Shown here in pieces: positions 1-8,833 of a stretch of DNA of 41,747 nt. The translations under genes and the position numbers were made by a program. Location: the NCBI RefSeq assembly GCF_000315625.1, contig NW_005434617.1, forward strand, positions 410,645 to 452,391. The letters are read 5' to 3'. The notes below the pieces were generated by a model, which was not told the DNA's origin, searched no databases, and worked only from the letters and a program-made list of their open reading frames with translations. The DNA is from Guillardia theta CCMP2712. Its lineage: Eukaryota > Cryptophyceae > Pyrenomonadales > Geminigeraceae. Within the stretch, counting starts at the first letter, position 1, and each line of letters begins with the position of its first letter.

Positions 1-1056
1 CTCACTGACGTCAGCAGCGTCTGCGTACCTTGGCCCTCCATAGCCCTGCCCACACGTCCTCGATCAGCAGCTCAAACCTGCTCGACCCCGCAGCGACTGA
101 GCCGCCTCATGTCAGCTCCCGCACCCTCCTTGACGAGCTCAGCTCGCTCACTGTCGCGGTACGGGGGGAGGCTCCGGAGGGCCCGCCTTGCTTCAGCGCT
201 CATGTCCGGCATCGCGTCCTGGCACCTGCCCTCGAGGATCTGCCACACGACCCCCGACCCTCCCGGTCAGATCTCCTCCCTCCCGCCCCCGAGCTCGCGC
301 CAGGGTGCCGTACCAAGTGAGCCCCGACCAGCATGACAGCGTTGGCGCAAGCTTCTGCCTCGTGCGGACACGTGAGGACGACCGTCTGCTCCAGCAGCTG
401 AGCTCTCGCGATCTCGCACTCCCCACCTCCCTGCGCCTCCTCCGCGCCCTCACCTTGTCCTCGCGGCTTCGCAGCCTTGCCGTGAGGGCCTCCGAGAACC
501 GCATCACCGCGCTGTCCCCGCAGCATGTCAGCCCATGACGGGACGCGGCTGACCCTCCTGCCGCCTGACCTGATGCTGACCGGCCCGAAGTCTCGCCCGT
601 AGGGGAAGTACTCGAGGAAGCGACTCATCTCCATCTCCTCCTGCCTCCTGCACGCGCGTCAGCTCCTCCGACGTCACGGGGCTTGTCTGCTCTCATAGCA
701 AGAGCAAGCGAGCAGCAGCCGGCTGCCCTACCGGGGGTCGAGGCTGGTCTCGTCCGAGCAGCCGGCGGCGAGGGAGATCCTGTCGGCGAGGTCGATACTG
801 CAGTGAGAGAGACCAGGGCCGGAGAGTCAGCTAGACACACGAGCATGGCGACAGGACTGACGCACATGGTGCCGGCGAGCCATGGGAGGTCTTTGGACGC
901 CTCGTCGTGAGGGTGGGTAGTCGAGATACGCATACGGGAGCTTGAGCGAGGAGCGAAGACCGAGGAGCTGGAGGCGGCGGAGGGCTGAGAGGTAGAGGAG
1001 GCAGAGGGCAGCGAAGAGCTTGCGTGAGGGGAGGAGAGGGAAGGAGAGTTGGTCAT
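1..1056 (-). CDS. CDC14-like dual-specificity phosphatase, copy 1 (5' exons only in window)
   Basis: This is the first seven exons of a CDC14-family gene; the catalytic exons would lie left of base 1. The start is the ATG at 1056 (MTNSPSLSS...), which opens a Ser-rich leader. Recognisable family motifs follow: YGRDFGPVS (compare YADFGPLN in CDC14), TVVLTCPHEAEACANAVMLV (compare the [20 protein letters not shown] region) and PPYRD (compare the PYLPFRD region). Exon ends match those of copy 2, with exon 7 ending at 29. No frame-breaking change was seen here. It differs from copy 2 in the leader by Leu to His, Gln to Lys and Phe to Leu. Whether this copy keeps a catalytic domain cannot be seen. 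It is divergent to the RWP-RK gene that starts at 1271. Confidence 0.8.
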
Positions 1057-1270
1057 GGCGATGCTTTTGACTGCGGGGGAACGTAGAGGGCGAGAGGGGA
1101 AAAAGAAATCGGGGAAGACGATGAAAGAGACCCAGGTCTCGTGGTACTGTGACTTGAGACTGAAAAGAAGCTTTTTCGACTCGTATCCCCGTATGTACTT
1201 GAGACTGCTTACATTCGACTGTCTCGATCGGACACCTTAAACCTTGTCGCAAGGCCTCCTCCGTCCCGCC
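1057..1270. promoter_or_regulatory. Divergent CDC14 / RWP-RK intergenic promoter, copy 1
   Basis: These 214 bp separate the two divergent start codons. The 11-mer acttgagactg occurs twice, at 1152 and 1197, 45 bp apart. The same arrangement recurs in copy 2 at about 6511 and 6556. No clear TATA box was seen. A regulatory role is inferred from position only. Confidence 0.4.
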
Positions 1271-1816
1271 ATGCCCCCCCCCCTCCAGACCGTCCGCATC
1301 GTCTACCCTCGAGCCTCCTCCTCTTCTCCGCCCGGCCAGGATCGTCGCCCTCTCTTCCAGCGCATCACCCGTGAGCGGATCTGCGCTCTCATGCACCTCA
1401 GCCAGCCCGAGGCGGCGCGGCAGCTGGTGAGTCTCCAAGCTGGCGGGAGGCAGGGGAGATGGACGTGCGACTGCGAGGGAGGGAGCGAGGAGCTTGGGAT
1501 GAGCGTGGGGAGGGAGCGAGAGGCTATCTGCCTACAGACTCCAGCAAGTGCCGTACGCTGACGTGGCTGTGTTTCCTCTCAGGGCCTCTCCGTCTCAGCC
1601 CTCAAGAAAGCTTGTAAGGCGCTCGGCGCTGGCCGCTGGCCGTACGCGAGGAGACGCAAGGCAGAGCCGATCGTGATCGAGGAGGCGTGGCTGGCATGGT
1701 ACCTGTCGGCAGATGTGGATGAGGAGAGGTGTGAAGGCGAAGCGGGCTGGGGTCACGATAAGGGCGAGCAAGCGAGCGACGACGAGGAGCGAGAGGGAGG
1801 TCTGGAAGCGATGTGA
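1271..1816 (+). CDS. Small RWP-RK domain protein, copy 1
   Basis: Two exons, 1271-1426 and 1583-1816, join in phase 0 and encode 129 residues. The intron 1427-1582 is GT-AG and carries in-frame stops. The RWP-RK DNA-binding domain spans about residues 30-75. It has the helix RITRERICALMHLSQPEAAR, then GLSVSALKKACKALGAG, then the signature RWPYARRRK. RWP-RK proteins are plant and algal transcription factors (NIN-like, RKD and the Chlamydomonas mating factor MID). At 129 residues with essentially one domain, this is closer in size to MID/RKD than to NIN. The tail is acidic (WLAWYLSADVDEE...). The ATG at 1271 is used; the upst‌ream frame has no ATG. The domain assignment is firm, but the target genes are unknown. 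Confidence 0.88.
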
Positions 1817-1916
1817 CAGCGTGAGGGTGAGGATAGGAAGAGAAGGGCGTGCAGGTAGATCAAACAATCAATGAAGAGACTTTACCAAGGCCGTCTGCGT
1901 CTTTTCTCCCACATGT

Positions 1917-2070
1917 ATACCGTGACAGTGAGCGAGCTGACCCGTCCAGGAGGGCGCGGGATCTGACGTCAGGCGGCTCAGTCGCTGCGGGGTCAAGCAG
2001 GTCTGAGCTGCTGATCGAGGACGTGTGGGCAGGGCCGAGATGGGGACCACGGCAGGTAGCGAAGCCCAGC
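1917..2070 (+). pseudogene. Antisense-oriented CDC14 exon fragment, copy 1
   Basis: This plus-strand stretch matches the reverse complement of CDC14 exons 6-7 (YRDSERA..., GGSVAAGSS, ELLIEDVWAG). It then continues at about 2040-2065 into a match to the end of exon 9 and its donor (ggggaccacggcaggtag). Exon 8 is missing between them. It has no start or catalytic core and cannot make a phosphatase. It lies 100 bp downstream of the RWP-RK stop, on the opposite strand to the parent gene. Confidence 0.7.
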
Positions 2071-2084
2071 AAAGTCTCTGCATT

Positions 2085-2346
2085 CATGAGTCATTCTCTA
2101 CAGCTTTCTTGAGAGGAAAGGGAAGGAAACACAGCCACGTCAGCGTACGGCACTTGCTGGAGTCTGTAGGCAGATAGCCTCTCGCTCCCTCCCCACGCTC
2201 ATCCCGAGCTCCTCGCTCCCTCCCTCGCAGTCGCACGTCCATCTCCCCTGCCTCCCGCCAGCCTTGGAGACTCACCAGCTGCCGCGCCGCCTCGGGCTGG
2301 CTGAGGTGCATGAGAGCGCAGATCCGCTCACGGGTGATGCGCTGGA
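2085..2346 (-). pseudogene. Truncated RWP-RK fragment, copy 1
   Basis: The minus strand keeps the first RWP-RK helix (RITRERICALMHLSQPEAAR), the exon 1 donor and most of the intron. The second exon is cut: after ttcctctcaagaaagct the sequence diverges, so the RWPY signature is absent. The N-terminal codons before the helix are also replaced. It is probably a non-functional remnant, and the same fragment sits at 7360-7621. Confidence 0.75.
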
Positions 2347-2911
2347 CTCTGATGGCCAGATGCGGGAGCGGGAACGAGGGACCTGTTATGCAGCCTGTCA
2401 TGGCGATGCCGTGGAATGAGGGGGGATGGGGGCATGAAGCTCGTTCGCTTCAGAATGGTGAGATATCTGGCTGGTGCTCTCTGAGGTCGGCTCAGCGTAA
2501 AAGCTCCAGGTTTTTATCAGACTGCACGGAAGGGTGGGGTCCTCAACCCCGGAGCCTCCGAGGCATCGGATGGGTACACGGACTACAGGATCTCACGCCT
2601 CTACGGGCCGGTAGGGAGCTGAAGCGCTCGATTATTGAAGCAGGCAGAGGGGAACAAACGAAATATAGATCGTTCGCCTGTCTAGTCGCAGGCGATGGGG
2701 AACAAGGCATAGAAATTGCTGTAAAAGTCGTTGTACATCAGATCCGACGAGACTGAGATACATTACTGAATGGCTCACGAGACCTCCGAGGTATTCACCA
2801 AACGTCGCGAGGTGAGACTCGTTGAAAAGGATCCAGGTCTCGTGCTCCATCTCCCTACCGCTACCTTGTATAAGGTCGATTCACATAGTCCTTCCTTGGT
2901 TCCCCGCACGC
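2347..2911. other. Non-coding stretch inside the duplication
   Basis: No gene was recognised here. The stretch is conserved almost unchanged in the second copy (about 7622-8197), including the block around 2500-2640. It carries no match I can name. Confidence 0.4.
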
Positions 2912-3223
2912 ATGGCTGCTCAATCCGTCGCCTGTTCCTCTCCCTCCCTCTCCCTCCCTCTCAAGCCCAAGAAGCTGCTCCGCCTCTCCCCTGCTCAGCT
3001 CCAGTACCTGCAGGCTCACCCTCCCCCGCCCCCTCATCGTCCGCCCGCTGTGCAGGAGGGAGCGTGTCTGCAGAACATCCTGGAAGCGAGGAAGCGGTGG
3101 GAGGAGGGCGTGAGCTCGCGGCGATCAAGACCGATGGGACGGGAGGGATCAGCGCGGGACATCACGGAGGCAGCGAGGGAGCTGCTGGGGAAGAGGTCGA
3201 GCGGATGCGTCGAGCTTTCGTAG
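2912..3223 (+). CDS. Small hypothetical protein, copy 1
   Basis: A 103-codon single-exon ORF (MAAQSVACSS...), with KPKKLLRLSPAQLQYLQAH followed by a Pro/His-rich run and a charged C-terminal half (ILEARKRWEEG, ITEAARELLGKR). I do not recognise the family. The second copy at 8198-8509 is also intact. The two base differences I see between them (CAC/CAT and GGG/GGA) are both synonymous. That weakly favours a real coding sequence over chance. It is followed directly by the 29-bp tandem repeat. Confidence 0.45.
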   Translation: MAAQSVACSSPSLSLPLKPKKLLRLSPAQLQYLQAHPPPPPHRPPAVQEGACLQNILEARKRWEEGVSSRRSRPMGREGSARDITEAARELLGKRSSGCVELS

Positions 3224-3240
3224 TCTCTGCTTGGTAAAGT

Positions 3241-3360
3241 CGTCTCAGACGGCACGAGCAAGTCAAGGTTGTTCCAGACGGCACGAGCAAGTCAAGGTTG
3301 TTCCAGACGGCACGAGCAAGTCAAGTCAAAGTCGTCTCAGACTACATGAACAAGCCAAGG
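3241..3360. repeat. 29-bp tandem repeat, locus 1
   Basis: About four imperfect units share the core gacggcacgagcaagtcaag. The gac starts lie at 3248, 3277 and 3306, with a diverged unit near 3340. Related arrays occur at about 8598-8705 and 10565-10715 with gacgtcacgagcaagtcaag. Confidence 0.85.
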
Positions 3361-3589
3361 TCGACCGCGAGGACGATGTCTCGTTTGAGTGCACGCGAGG
3401 TTGATAGTCGTTGCAAGGTCAAGGCGAGACCTGTATGATAGCAGATAGATTGAAGGTCTTTGATGTCAAAGGGCTCAAATAAACGATGTGATAGCACGTG
3501 ATCGATCGGGCGAGGTGTGCCAAGGAAGAAGCGGGTGATCACACAGAGACCTTGCAGGAGCCGTCTGCGTCATGCCACGTCAGAAGAGG

Positions 3590-4058
3590 TCACGCTCCAG
3601 CAGCTCTGAGCTGCTCGTCATCCACATCTTCCGACAGGTACCATGCCAGCCACGCCTCCTCGATCACGATCGGCTCTGCCTTGCGTCTCCTCGCGTACGG
3701 CCAGCGCCGAGCGCCTTACAAGCTTTCTTGAGGGCTGAGACGGAGAGGCCCTGAAGGAAACACAGCCACGTCAGCGTACGGCACTTGCTGGAGTCTGTAG
3801 GCAGATAGCCTCTCGCTCCCTCCCCACGCTCATCCCAAGCTCCTCGCTCCCTGGCAGTCGCACGTCCATCTTCCCTGCCTCCTGCCAGCTTTGGAGACTC
3901 ACCAGCTGCCGCGCCGCCTCGGGCTGGCTGAGGTGCATGAGAGCGCAGATCCTCTCACGGGTGATGCGCTGGAAGAGAGGGCAACGATCCTGGCCGGGCG
4001 GAGGAGAGGAGGAGGCTCGAGGGTAGACGATGCGGACGGTCTGGAGGGGGGGGGGCAT
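3590..4058 (-). pseudogene. RWP-RK domain gene, copy 3 (broken)
   Basis: Exon 1 (4058-3903) is intact and encodes the leader and first RWP-RK helix. The intron is 3902-3751 and exon 2 starts at 3750. Exon 2 has lost 7 bp: where the other copies read gctggccgctggccgtacgcg, this copy keeps only one gctggcc. The loss removes the Arg-Trp of the RWP signature, shifts the frame and soon reaches a stop. The original frame resumes downstream as WLAWYLSEDVDDEQ with a tail unlike the other copies. Slippage between the two 7-bp direct repeats explains the deletion. Confidence 0.85.
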
Positions 4059-4364
4059 GGCGGGACGGAGGAGGCCTTGCGACAAGCTTTAAGGTGTCCG
4101 CGTGCCCAGCATAGCTCGAGCTGTTGGATACACGACTGCAAGACTGCAGACCCACTAGGCAGTAACAAAAACATGACCCCGCCAGCACACCCCAGGCATC
4201 ACAAAACTCCTACAATGCACTCTCTGGTCATCACATCCTCTAACCCACCAGCTACGTCCTCATACATGGCTCCATGTCCTCATCATCCGCCACGCCCTTC
4301 CCAGCTCTCTGTCTGGGCCCTCAGCGCAGCCTCGAGCTCCTCCAGTCCCTGCAAACCATGGTCA

Positions 4365-6415
4365 TTATTCTCCTCCACCCTGTCCTCCCTGCCTCCCTGC
4401 CTCTCTGCCTCCCTGCCTTGCTTCTTCAGAAAACGTCCGCTGTCACCGGCAGATCCTCCTCCCAGCCCCTCCGTGCACTCACCTCCTGCTGCCGCCCTAT
4501 CACCGACCCCGGACGTATCAGCCGCATCCATCCGATCGCCTCCCTCGCCCTCATGCCGTAGGTTCGCATCATGTACGCAGCTGCCGTGACCCCCCCTCGC
4601 TCGTCAGCTCCTCTCTCCTCCCGCCCCCCTCGCCCGCCTACCTGCCGCGGTCCCCGTCTTCCCCAGCCCGTGCTCGCAGTGCACCGCCCCCGCCCCGTCT
4701 GTCCCGTCCACGGCCTCTGCCAGCCGCCTCACCGCCACCGGCGACGGCGCCTCCCAGTCCTCGTCGGCGAGGTCGAGCACCTCGATCCCGCAAGCCTGTC
4801 CGCCCCTTCCCCGTCAGCCTCTGCCGAGCCCCTCCGGCTCTCCGTCGCCTCCTACCTCCAGCGCCTCCTTGCGGTAGGCCGGCTCTTTGCTCAGCCGGAT
4901 GATGCGTCTGACTCGCATGTCTCCGAGCAGCTCCCCGACGTACCGCGGGTGGAACTGCGCCTCGTCACCTGCTCCCGCCCCGCGCTCTCGCTTCCTCCCG
5001 CCTACCACGCGCACGAAGCCCTCGTCCCACCAGTCTCGCCCCCCCATGGAGTCCGACGGCGCCTGCGCGTGCGGTCGGCTCAGCGGCGTGTCGGGTCCAG
5101 CAGAGCTGGAGCAAGCCCAGGGCACCTTGAGCGCGACCAGCTTGCCCGGCACAACCTGATGAAGCCCGCCGTTGTACGGGTTGTCGTAGTGCTCGTACTC
5201 CTGTGCGCCGAGTCGCGTCAGCCGTACGGGCCGACAGCCTGTCTTGGCCTACCTCGAGGTCGAGCTCGCATCCTCCCCTCCGATCCCAGCTTGATATCCA
5301 CCCCAGCTCCTATCGCAGCAGCGCTCAGGCCAGCGGCTGACTGCCCCCCCCCCCCTCCTCCAACTGACGTCAGCAGCGTCTGCGTACCTTGGCCCTCCAT
5401 AGCCCTGCCCACACGTCCTCGATCAGCAGCTCAAACCTGCTCGACCCCGCAGCGACTGAGCCGCCTCATGTCAGCTCCCGCACCCTCCTTGACGAGCTCA
5501 GCTCGCTCACTGTCGCGGTACGGGGGGAGGCTCCGGAGGGCCCGCCTTGCTTCAGCGCTCATGTCCGGCATCGCGTCCTGGCACCTGCCCTCGAGGATCT
5601 GCCACACGACCCCCGACCCTCCCGGTCAGATCTCCTCCCTCCCGCCCCCGAGCTCGCGCCAGGGTGCCGTACCAAGTGAGCCCCGACGAGCATGACAGCG
5701 TTGGCGCAAGCTTCTGCCTCGTGCGGACACGTGAGGACGACCGTCTGCTCCAGCAGCTGAGCTCTCGCGATCTCGCTCTCCCTACCTCCCTGCGCCTCCT
5801 CCGCGCCCTCACCTTGTCCTCGCGGCTTCGCAGCCTTGCCGTGAGGGCCTCCGAGAACCGCATCACAGCGCTGTCCCCACAGCATGTCAGCCCATGACGG
5901 GACGCGGCTGACCCTCCTGCCGCCTGACCTGATGCTGACCGGCCCGAAGTCTCGCCCGTAGGGGAAGTACTCGAGGAAGCGACTCATCTCCATCTCCTCC
6001 TGCCTCCTGCACGCGCGTCAGCTCCTCCGACGTCACGGGGCTTGTCTGCTCTCATAGCAAGAGCAAGCGAGCAGCAGCCGGCTGCCCTACCGGGGGTCGA
6101 GGCTGGTCTCGTCCGAGCAGCCGGCGGCGAGGGAGATCCTGTCGGCGAGGTCGATACTGCAGTGAGAGAGACCAGGGCCGGAGAGTCAGCTAGACACACG
6201 AGCATGGCGACAGGACTGACGCACATGGTGCCGGCGAGCCATGGGAAGTCTTGGGACGCCTCGTCGAGAGGGTGGGTAGTCGAGATACGCATACGGGAGC
6301 TTGAGCGAGGAGCGAAGACCGAGGAGCTGGAGGCGGCGGAGGGCTGAGAGGTAGAGGAGGCAGAGGGCAGCGAAGAGCTTGCGTGAGGGGAGGAGAGGGA
6401 AGGAGAGTTGGTCAT
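4365..6415 (-). CDS. CDC14-like dual-specificity phosphatase, copy 2 (HCX5K variant)
   Basis: Eleven exons join with every phase consistent, giving 446 residues: 6415-6198, 6156-6091, 6006-5929, 5870-5813, 5756-5673, 5598-5511, 5464-5388, 5200-4856, 4795-4642, 4580-4483 and 4439-4365. The order of motifs is that of CDC14: DFGPVS, TCPHEAEACANAVMLVGAH, PPYRD, EYEHYDNPYNGG, VVPGKLVAL, MRVRRIIRL, the catalytic loop and RPGSVIGRQQ. CDC14 phosphatases reverse Cdk phosphorylation at mitotic exit and in cilia. The active-site loop reads HCEHGLGKTGT, so Cys is kept but the invariant Arg of HCX5R is Lys (codon AAG). About 55 extra residues sit between VVPGKLVAL and FHPRYVGELL. The final exon (RTFSEEARQ...) is the least certain. 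Orthologous family assignment is firm; activity is doubtful. Confidence 0.88.
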
Positions 6416-6630
6416 GGCGATGCTTTTGACTGCGGGGGAACGTAGAGGGCGAGAGGGGCAAAAAGAAATCGGGGAAGACGATGAAAGAGACCCAGGTCTC
6501 GTGGTACCTCGACTTGAGACTGAAAAGAAGCTTTTTCGACTCATATCCCCGTATGTACTTGAGACTGCTTCGTTTCGACTGTCTCGATCGGACACCTTAA
6601 AGCTTGTCGCAAGCCCTCCTCCGTCCCGCC
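6416..6630. promoter_or_regulatory. Divergent CDC14 / RWP-RK intergenic promoter, copy 2
   Basis: These 215 bp separate the start codons of CDC14 copy 2 and RWP-RK copy 2. The paired acttgagactg 11-mers are retained with the same 45-bp spacing. Its function is inferred from position and conservation. Confidence 0.4.
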
Positions 6631-7103
6631 ATGCCTCCCCCCCTCCAGACCGTCCGCATCGTCTACCCTCGAGCCTCCTCCTCTTCTCTGCCCGGCCAGG
6701 CTCGTCGCCCTCTCTTCCAGCGCATCACCCGTGAGCGGATCTGCGCTCTCATGCACCTCAGCCAGCCCGAGGCGGCGCGGCAGCTGGTGAGTCTCCAGGC
6801 TGGCGGGAGGCAGGGGAGATGGACGTGCGACTGCGAGGCCGTACGCTGACGTGGCTGTGTTTCCCTCAGGGCCTCTCCGTCTCAGCCCTCAAGAAAGCTT
6901 GTAAGGCGCTCGGCGCTGGCCGCTGGCCGTACGCGAGGAGACGCAAGGCAGAGCCGATCGTGATCGAGGAGGCGTGGCTGGCATGGTACCTGTCGGCAGA
7001 TGTGGATGAGGAGAGGTGTGAAGGCGAAGCGGGCTGGGGTCACGATAAGGGCGAGCAAGCGAGCGACGAGGAGGAGAGAGAGGGAGGTCTGGAAGCGATG
7101 TGA
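6631..7103 (+). CDS. Small RWP-RK domain protein, copy 2
   Basis: Exons 6631-6786 and 6870-7103 encode 129 residues, matching copy 1 in length. The intron is only 83 nt against 156 in copy 1, through an internal 73-nt deletion that spares both splice sites. The RWP-RK helices and RWPYARRRK are intact. Differences from copy 1 include Pro to Leu and Asp to Ala before the domain and Asp to Glu in the acidic tail. Both copies look functional as coding sequences. Confidence 0.88.
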
Positions 7104-7203
7104 CAGCGTGAGGGTGAGGATAGGAAGAGAAGGGCGTGCAGGTAGATCAAACAATCAATGAAGAGACTTTACCAAGGCCGTCTGCGTCTTTTCTCCCACA
7201 TGT

Positions 7204-7323
7204 ATACCGTGACAGTGAGCGAGCTGACCCGTCAAGGAGGGCGCGGGAGCTGACGTCAGGCGGCTCAGTCGCTGCGGGGTCAAGCAGGTCTGAGCTGCTG
7301 ATCGAGGACGTGTGGGCAGGGCC
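7204..7323 (+). pseudogene. Antisense-oriented CDC14 exon fragment, copy 2
   Basis: Counterpart of 1917-2070. It carries the exon 6-7 remnant (YRDSERA, ELLIEDVWAG) but lacks the exon 9-like piece, which is replaced by agtaagacggcaaagcc. Non-coding remnant. Confidence 0.65.
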
Positions 7324-7359
7324 GAGTAAGACGGCAAAGCCCAGCAAATTCTCTGCATT

Positions 7360-7621
7360 CATGAGTCATTCTCTACAGCTTTCTTGAGAGGAAAGGGAAG
7401 GAAACACAGCCACGTCAGCGTACGGCACTTGCTGGAGTCTGTAGGCAGATAGCCTCTCGCTCCCTCCCCACGCTCATCCCAAGCTCCTCGCTCCCTCCCT
7501 CGCAGTCGCACGTCCATCTCCCCTGCCTCCCGCCAGCCTTGGAGACTCCCCAGCTGCCGCGCCGCCTCGGGCTGGCTGAGGTGCATGAGAGCGCAGATCC
7601 GCTCACGGGTGATGCGCTGGA
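7360..7621 (-). pseudogene. Truncated RWP-RK fragment, copy 2
   Basis: Counterpart of 2085-2346. The first RWP-RK helix and donor are kept, and the second exon is lost at the same internal point. One base change turns the codon after the donor region from Val-like to Gly context in the read-through frame, which has no consequence for a dead fragment. Confidence 0.7.
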
Positions 7622-8197
7622 CTCTGATGGCCAGATGCGGGAGCGAGAACGAGGGACCTGTCATGCTGCCTGTCATCTGCCTGTCATGGCGATGCCGTGG
7701 AATGAGGGGGGATGGGGGCATGAAGCTCGTTCGCTTCAGAATTGTGAGATATCTGGCTGGTGCTCTCTGAGGTCGGCTCAGCGTAAAAGCTCCAGGTTTT
7801 TATCAGACTGCACGGAAGGGTGGGGTCCTCAACCCCGGAGCCTCCGAGGCATCGGATGGGTACACGGACTACAGGATCTCACGCCTCTACGGGCCGGTAG
7901 GGAGCTGAAGCGCTCGATTATTGAAGCAGGCAGAGGGGAACAAACGAGATAGAGATCGTTCGCCTTTCTAGTCGCAGGCGATGGGGAATAAGGCATAGAA
8001 ATTGCTGTAAAAGTCGTTGTATATCAGATCCGACGAGACTGAGATACATTACAGTGAATGGCTCACGAGACCTCCGAGGCATTCACCAAACGTCGCGAGG
8101 TGAGACTCGTTGAAAAGGATCCAGGTCTCGTGCTCCATCTCCCTACCGCTACCTTTTAAGGTCGATTCACACAGTCCTTCCTTGGTTCCCCGCACGC

Positions 8198-8509
8198 ATG
8201 GCTGCTCAATCCGTCGCCTGTTCCTCTCCCTCCCTCTCCCTCCCTCTCAAGCCCAAGAAGCTGCTCCGCCTCTCCCCTGCTCAGCTCCAGTACCTGCAGG
8301 CTCATCCTCCCCCGCCCCCTCATCGTCCGCCCGCTGTGCAGGAGGGAGCGTGTCTGCAGAACATCCTGGAAGCGAGGAAGCGGTGGGAGGAGGGCGTGAG
8401 CTCGCGGCGATCAAGACCGATGGGACGGGAGGGATCAGCGCGGGACATCACGGAGGCAGCGAGGGAGCTGCTGGGAAAGAGGTCGAGCGGATGCGTCGAG
8501 CTTTCGTAG
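8198..8509 (+). CDS. Small hypothetical protein, copy 2
   Basis: A 103-codon ORF identical in protein sequence, by eye, to the one at 2912-3223. No family was recognised. It is retained intact inside a region where other duplicated pieces have decayed. Confidence 0.45.
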   Translation: MAAQSVACSSPSLSLPLKPKKLLRLSPAQLQYLQAHPPPPPHRPPAVQEGACLQNILEARKRWEEGVSSRRSRPMGREGSARDITEAARELLGKRSSGCVELS

Positions 8510-8597
8510 TCTCTGCTTGCACAGATATGTACAACCACCTTCAAGACGCTCGAGTGACTCAGGCTTGTCGCACGTCTCGGAGAAGTCATGTTGGTAA

Positions 8598-8705
8598 AGT
8601 CGTCTCGGACGTCACGAGCAAGTCAAGGTTGTTCCAGACGTCACGAGCAAGTCAAGTCAAAGTCGTCTCAGACTACATGAACAAGCCAAGGTCGACCGCG
8701 AGGAC
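8598..8705. repeat. 29-bp tandem repeat, locus 2
   Basis: Fewer units than locus 1, with core gacgtcacgagcaagtcaag. The downstream flank (gatgtctcgtttgag-like, then cgagacctgtatga) is shared with loci 1 and 3. Confidence 0.75.
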
Positions 8706-8833
8706 GACGTCTCGTTTGAGTGCATGCGAGGTTGATAGTCGTTGCAAGGTCAAGGCGAGACCTGTATGATAGCAGATAGATTGAAGGTCTTTGATGTCAA
8801 AGGGCTCCAATAAACGATGTGATAACACGTGAT

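Larger units (their letters stand above)
1..3497. repeat. Segmental duplication, copy 1
   Basis: Nearly identical by eye to 5360-8830 in the same orientation. The offset is 5359 at the left end and drifts to about 5288 and then 5335 through small indels. It contains the 5' half of a CDC14-like gene, an RWP-RK gene, antisense gene fragments, a small ORF and a 29-bp repeat. The right end of homology lies near 3497, just after an AATAAA-containing stretch. The left end is cut by the window edge, so the full unit may be longer. The high similarity, introns included, suggests a recent event or an assembly duplicate. Confidence 0.9.
5360..8830. repeat. Segmental duplication, copy 2
   Basis: Direct copy of 1-3497. 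Differences include a 73-nt deletion inside the RWP-RK intron, loss of the exon 9-like fragment near 7325, and extra sequence near 8516-8600. Homology stops at about 8833, where gag-like sequence begins at once. Confidence 0.9.

Noticed and set aside
4571-5695. Plus-strand ORF of 374 codons
   Set aside because: It is antisense to CDC14 exons whose splice phases and motifs are convincing. The product is Pro/Arg-rich, as expected from GC-rich antisense DNA.
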